A stretch of DNA of 44,689 bases, from the NCBI GenBank assembly GCA_944320295.1, contig CALUGY010000079.1:1-44689 (forward strand), in the 5' to 3' direction. The position numbers and the translations under genes are program-made. The first letter of the stretch is position 1. Every line of letters begins with the position of its first letter. Shown here in pieces: positions 41,652 through 44,689 of this stretch. Source of the stretch: an uncultured Bacteroides sp. GTDB lineage: Bacteria > Bacteroidota > Bacteroidia > Bacteroidales > Bacteroidaceae. Under the pieces are notes generated by a model. The model worked only from the letters and a program-made list of their open reading frames with translations, made no database searches and was not told the origin of the DNA.

Positions 41652-43343
41652 ATGAAGCACCGGATCTCTACATTTACCCCCCCCATTTAAGAAAGTTTAA
41701 CTTACTGGGCGTCCTTGCCCTGCTCCTTGCCGCCTGTTCGCAGGACGGCGGGCCGGCGGGGGAGGCGTTGCCCGGCGGGCAGTATCCCTTGGAGATAGCC
41801 TCCGTCAGCCTCGGAGTGGAGATGGAGGAGCAGCCTTGGACGCGCGTCACCGAGACCGCGGACGGCAGCGGCAGCGAGTGGCAGGACGGCGATCAGATAG
41901 GCGTACAGATAGGACGCGGACAGCCGGGCACCTACACCGTCAGCGCGGACGGCACGGTGGAGGCCGTTGACCCCGTTTATTGGCAGAGCACCGCACTCAC
42001 CTATGTCAGCGCCTGGTATCCTATGGAAGAGACCGTGAACCTGCAAGACCAATCTGACAGGCTGGCCTACGTGCTGAATGCCACTCAGGACTATGTCACC
42101 TACGAGCAATCCGTCACCCTCAACTTCACCCACCAGCTGGCCAAGGTGCGCGTGGTGCTGGACGGCACGCAGGCCGGGCAGGTGACCCAAGTGGAGGTGA
42201 ACAACTATACCCAATGCACCAACAACCAAGGCTCGGTAGGCACCAGCGACAGCAATAAGGGCTGGATACAGATGCACCATGCCGACTACGACGGCGGCAC
42301 CGAGTGCTGGGAGGCCAACGTGGTGCCCGGTGTGGCGATAACCCCCAATGACTTCATCCGCCTGAACGGCACGTCGCTGGCCACGATAGGTACGGGCTTC
42401 CTCGCCACGCTGGAAGCGGGTAAGTTGTACACCATAGACCTGACGGTGGGTGATAAACAAATATTTGGCGGTGAAACCATCACCAAGCCGGGTGAATATA
42501 TTGTAAAAGGTACCGTTACCGAAAGCATCACTTTAGACAGCGAAGGTGTTACATTGACATTGGAAGACGCAGACATTAATACCAACGGCATAGCCATTAA
42601 CATTGTGAGTGGTAATCCTACCCTGAAAATCCAAGGAACAGAAAATGCTGTAAAATCCACCACCTCCACGGCCATACACGTAGGGAGCGGATGCACCCTC
42701 ACCATCGAGGGCGTGAACGGCACGCAGACAAACCGAAAGCTGAAGGCGGGAAAAATGATGGTACAATGTCGGGGCCAGGTAATGCCGGAGCGGGCATCGG
42801 AAGCAGCAATGGCGGAAATATCATTATTCGGAATATAACTATAGAAGCCCAAGGAAACTCTTTGCATCACTATTTGGGGGCGGCGCAGGGAGGCGGGCTG
42901 CCATAGGTTCTTCAGGCCCGGGATATTGTGGCGACATCACGATAACCGATGCTACGATTGCCGCAACTGGTGGCCACTATGCTGCTGCCATAGGAATGGG
43001 ATATTCACTTGAAGGTTCGGAAAATAGCAATTTGAAGATGGGGACTATTCGCATCAGCAATTCTATTATCACCGCCCAAGGCGGTGAGGGTGCTTCTGCC
43101 ATTGGTTTTCCATATTTAGGCCTTCAACAGAATCCGACCGCCGGTGAGATTTATATTGAAACGAAAGAATCAAGCAACACCTTTCTTAATAGACTGACGA
43201 TTACTTCGGGAAACTTTAAGATTGGCAAAGGTTCTTTCGACGGCTACAATTCGTTTTACGGAACAGATGGAGGCACTTGGCCGGGCGTGACGCTGAAAGC
43301 AAGCGACGGCACACAGACCAGCCCCGACGGTATAGGGCAATGA
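41652..43343 (+). pseudogene. fimbrillin-like lipoprotein with beta-helix C-terminus, three frame breaks
   Basis: ATG 41652 reads 12 codons (MKHRISTFTPPI) to a TAA. With one more C in the eight-C run 41677-41684, the frame continues as LRKFNLLGVLALLLAACSQ, a proper lipoprotein signal. Then comes a fimbrillin-like domain (EQPWTRVTET, WQDGDQIGVQIG, LTYVSAWYP, LNFTHQLAKVRVVL) and a carbohydrate-binding beta-helix (ETITKPGEYIVKGTV, GNPTLKIQGTENAVK). Near 42750 (run of five A) the frame shifts to one with GAGIGSSNGGNIIIRNITIE. Near 42880-42890 (G-rich) it shifts again to AAIGSSGPGYCGDITITDAT and ends at 43343. The pieces join into one protein of about 560 residues. It may be a decayed gene, a slippage-controlled gene or homopolymer sequencing error. 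Confidence 0.75.
41677..41684 (+). repeat. eight-C homopolymer in the signal-peptide region
   Basis: A run of eight C within the first 12 codons. Nine would place the signal peptide and body in frame with the ATG; eight gives an early stop. This position is typical of slippage-controlled surface genes. Confidence 0.7.
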
Positions 43344-43475
43344 GTAGAATCGCCCATCCCAGCGGATATGCCATCTGCCTGTCATTAGAATTTGCAAATC
43401 CGGCGGAAAAACACAGTCCCGGCCAGTGACTGCAAGACTGGCGGCCAAACAGGGATGACACTTCAAAAAATCCAG

Positions 43476-43517
43476 CGGCAATCTGCGTTTCTTACGCAGA
43501 TTGCCGTTATTTTTTTT
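43476..43517 (+). terminator. terminator after the fimbrillin-like gene
   Basis: A perfect 13-bp stem (CGGCAATCTGCGT with ACGCAGATTGCCG), 5-nt loop, then TTATTTTTTTT. It lies 130 bp after the final stop. Confidence 0.92.
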
Positions 43518-43621
43518 CTCTGAATCTGGTTGTTCACAAAACATTCCGGTAGTCTGTAAAACAGATTTTGCTGTAGCTTTCTCAAGTCTTTTGATTTGTA
43601 GATTAAAACTATGTATGACTT

Positions 43622-43756
43622 ATGAGAAAGAATCAACATCTGGTAATCGTCCTCCCGGAAAGTTCGGAGGAGTTGCCGATACGGATTGTGAGAGGCTCAC
43701 GGAGTATGGAACTGAGACTATGCCTGTGTCCTCCAGATGGTAAACGACATACTTGA
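43622..43756 (+). other. possible 44-residue reading frame, not recognised
   Basis: ATG 43622 to TGA 43756 encodes a small basic peptide with VLPESSEELPIRIVRG. No family is recognised; it could be a remnant of a mobile gene or chance. The region 43518-43821 holds nothing else I can support. Confidence 0.15.
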
Positions 43757-43821
43757 GGAGATTATGGTATGCATAAGCCGGGGGTACTTTTACGGATAAT
43801 CAGATTAGATATTTCACAAAA

Positions 43822-43879
43822 ACATAAAGAAAAAGAAATTCATATAAAAAAGATAAAAATTAACATAAAGAAAAAGAAA
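43822..43879. repeat. A-rich 17-bp direct repeat
   Basis: ACATAAAGAAAAAGAAA occurs at 43822-43838 and again at 43863-43879, 41 bp apart, in a strongly A-rich tract. Confidence 0.7.
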
Positions 43880-43914
43880 AACAGGCCCCGGACGTATCCC
43901 CGGGGCTTGTTTTT
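43877..43914. terminator. bidirectional terminator hairpin
   Basis: AAAAACAGGCCCCGG (43877-43891) pairs with CCGGGGCTTGTTTTT (43900-43914, one wobble), with U-rich ends on both strands. Confidence 0.75.
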
Positions 43915-43930
43915 GTCGTTGACATGCGCT

Positions 43931-43938
43931 TATCTTTG
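43931..43938 (+). promoter_or_regulatory. -7 box upstream of the nuclease remnant
   Basis: TATCTTTG, about 85 bp before ATG 44022; TTTG at 43912-43915 is 15 bp upstream, shorter than usual. Confidence 0.45.
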
Positions 43939-44021
43939 CATCCGCCAGGGGCAGTCCCTGCGTTGCCATTCCGGGCATAGCCGGAGAATATGCGGAGTAA
44001 CCATTAAACGAAAATATCATT

Positions 44022-44297
44022 ATGGAGACTAAGAGCGTGCGGCTGGACCTTCGCTGCGAGGGAGATGACGGGACGAGGTTCATAGTTGAGATGCAGCAGT
44101 CGGGCCAGCGGCACTTTTTCAAGAGGTGTGGACCTGAATGGACAGGCCGTTACATATCCGAATACACTTTCCGGGAAAAACAGACGGGAGAAGTACCTGA
44201 TGAAAGTATTTCGCTAAGGTTTGTAGAGCTGGACCGCTTCGTGAAACCGCTTGACGAATGTGTCGGCCTGAAGGAGAACCACCTGCCTTCCAAATAA
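44022..44297 (+). pseudogene. internally deleted PD-(D/E)XK (Rpn/PDDEXK_2-like) transposase gene
   Basis: 91 codons. The first part, VRLDLRCEGDDGTRFIVEMQ then RHFFKRC, is the nuclease core of Rpn-type putative transposases, in which the Asp and the Glu-x-Gln form the active site. The usual N-terminal 60 residues are absent. The following region jumps straight to EYTFREKQTGEVPDESISLR, a segment normally some 70 residues further on, and the C-terminus ends early. It looks like a remnant left by internal deletion. The promoter and terminator around it are intact. Confidence 0.65.
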
Positions 44298-44397
44298 TCA
44301 GGCGGGCACAACGGTTTGTGTTAACGATTCGGTTCAGAATATATTAGGGCGATCCCTATCCGCGTGACGGGACTTTACTATATGTTGAATAAATTTG

Positions 44398-44405
44398 TAT
44401 TTTTG
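44398..44405 (+). promoter_or_regulatory. -7 box for the AAA-ATPase-like gene
   Basis: TATTTTTG, 28 bp before ATG 44434, with TTTA 20 bp upstream as a weak -33. Confidence 0.5.
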
Positions 44406-44433
44406 TCAGAAGTAACAAACAATCATATCCGAT

Positions 44434-44689
44434 ATGGGGAAGTTATATCCGGTAGGGATACAGAATTTCGAGAGTCTCCGCAGAGACGGTTATTTTTATG
44501 TGGACAAGACAGCAAAGATATATGAGCTGGCAAAGACAGGCCGCTACTATTTTCTTAGCCGGCCGCGAAGGTTCGGCAAAAGCCTTCTTGTGAGCACGCT
44601 GGAAGCATACTTTCAGGGAAAGAAGGAACTCTTCGAGGGTCTTGCCATGCAGGAAGTGGAAAAGGAGTGGAAACAATACCCTGTCTTGT
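44434..44689 (+). CDS. AAA-ATPase-like / PD-(D/E)XK nuclease family protein, 3' end outside window
   Basis: 85 residues visible, starting MGKLYPVGIQNFESLRRDGY. The next segment is YFYVDKTAKIYELAKTGRYY, then FLSRPRRFGKSLLVSTLEAY, where the Walker A equivalent is RPRRFGKSLL. This is the N-terminus of the AAA-ATPase_like family, very abundant in Bacteroidales, whose full members are about 500-550 residues and end in a PD-(D/E)XK nuclease domain. The cellular role is not established; a defence or mobile-element link is often suspected. The adjacent remnant also belongs to a PD-(D/E)XK clan. Confidence 0.9.
   Translation, partial: MGKLYPVGIQNFESLRRDGYFYVDKTAKIYELAKTGRYYFLSRPRRFGKSLLVSTLEAYFQGKKELFEGLAMQEVEKEWKQYPVL

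Overview
The window reads as a chromosomal segment of a fairly GC-rich member of the Bacteroidales. Three things support this. Promoters have the Bacteroidetes form (TTTG, about 19-20 bases, then TAnnTTTG), with no clear Shine-Dalgarno sites. The gene families are typical of the order: NigD-like, DUF4493, fimbrillin-like lipoproteins, and the PorU/PorV parts of the type IX secretion system. The ribosomal block rplM-rpsI-rpsB-tsf is also typical. The genus cannot be fixed from the sequence; a functional type IX system would argue against a classical gut Bacteroides such as B. fragilis. No tRNA, rRNA, CRISPR array or prophage was seen.

Layout. 1-2027: two DUF4493 lipoproteins on the minus strand (the first runs off the window). 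2155-3063: an AraC regulator. 3456-6704: ribosomal proteins L13, S9 and S2 and elongation factor Ts, with a strong promoter, a large hairpin between rpsB and tsf, and a clean terminator. 6856-9946: a secreted DUF2961/GH172 glycosidase behind an AraC regulator. 10044-17175: a SUI1-type factor, then rex, a FAH-family hydrolase, porU, porV and ispF. 17272-17421: a probable small RNA. 17469-21855: lepA, a winged-helix protein, a cysteine-motif protein and an Nramp transporter. 22306-27643: an AraC regulator divergent from two aldo/keto reductases, then a four-module CoA-disulfide-reductase-like sulfur protein. 27674-32351: a four-gene operon (two Gfo/Idh/MocA oxidoreductases, a DUF1080 lipoprotein, a TIM-barrel lipoprotein) that fits the oxidation-elimination-hydration route of glycoside cleavage. 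32432-35322: DUF456, surE, lpxB. 35528-36854: a YccF-domain reading frame and an SH3-TonB reading frame separated by one in-frame stop. 37503-41557: a NigD-like lipoprotein convergent with the rsfS-ftsH-cdsA operon. 41614-43517: a fimbrillin-like lipoprotein gene with three frame breaks. 43822-44689: a decayed PD-(D/E)XK transposase-like gene and the start of an AAA-ATPase-like gene.

The most striking feature is a family of eight interspersed elements of about 100-125 bp. Each holds exactly four copies of a palindromic core RACRYGTY at an exact 22-bp period (one core per degenerate copy departs slightly). The spacers are themselves near-palindromic, and several copies have related inverted flanks. 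They lie mostly between genes, but one sits in frame inside porU and one supplies the C-terminal tail of LpxB. The consensus is free of stop codons in all frames, which creates many spurious reading frames. Two further repeat families share the same intergenic regions at 21.9-22.1 kb, 35.4 kb and 37.1-37.3 kb.
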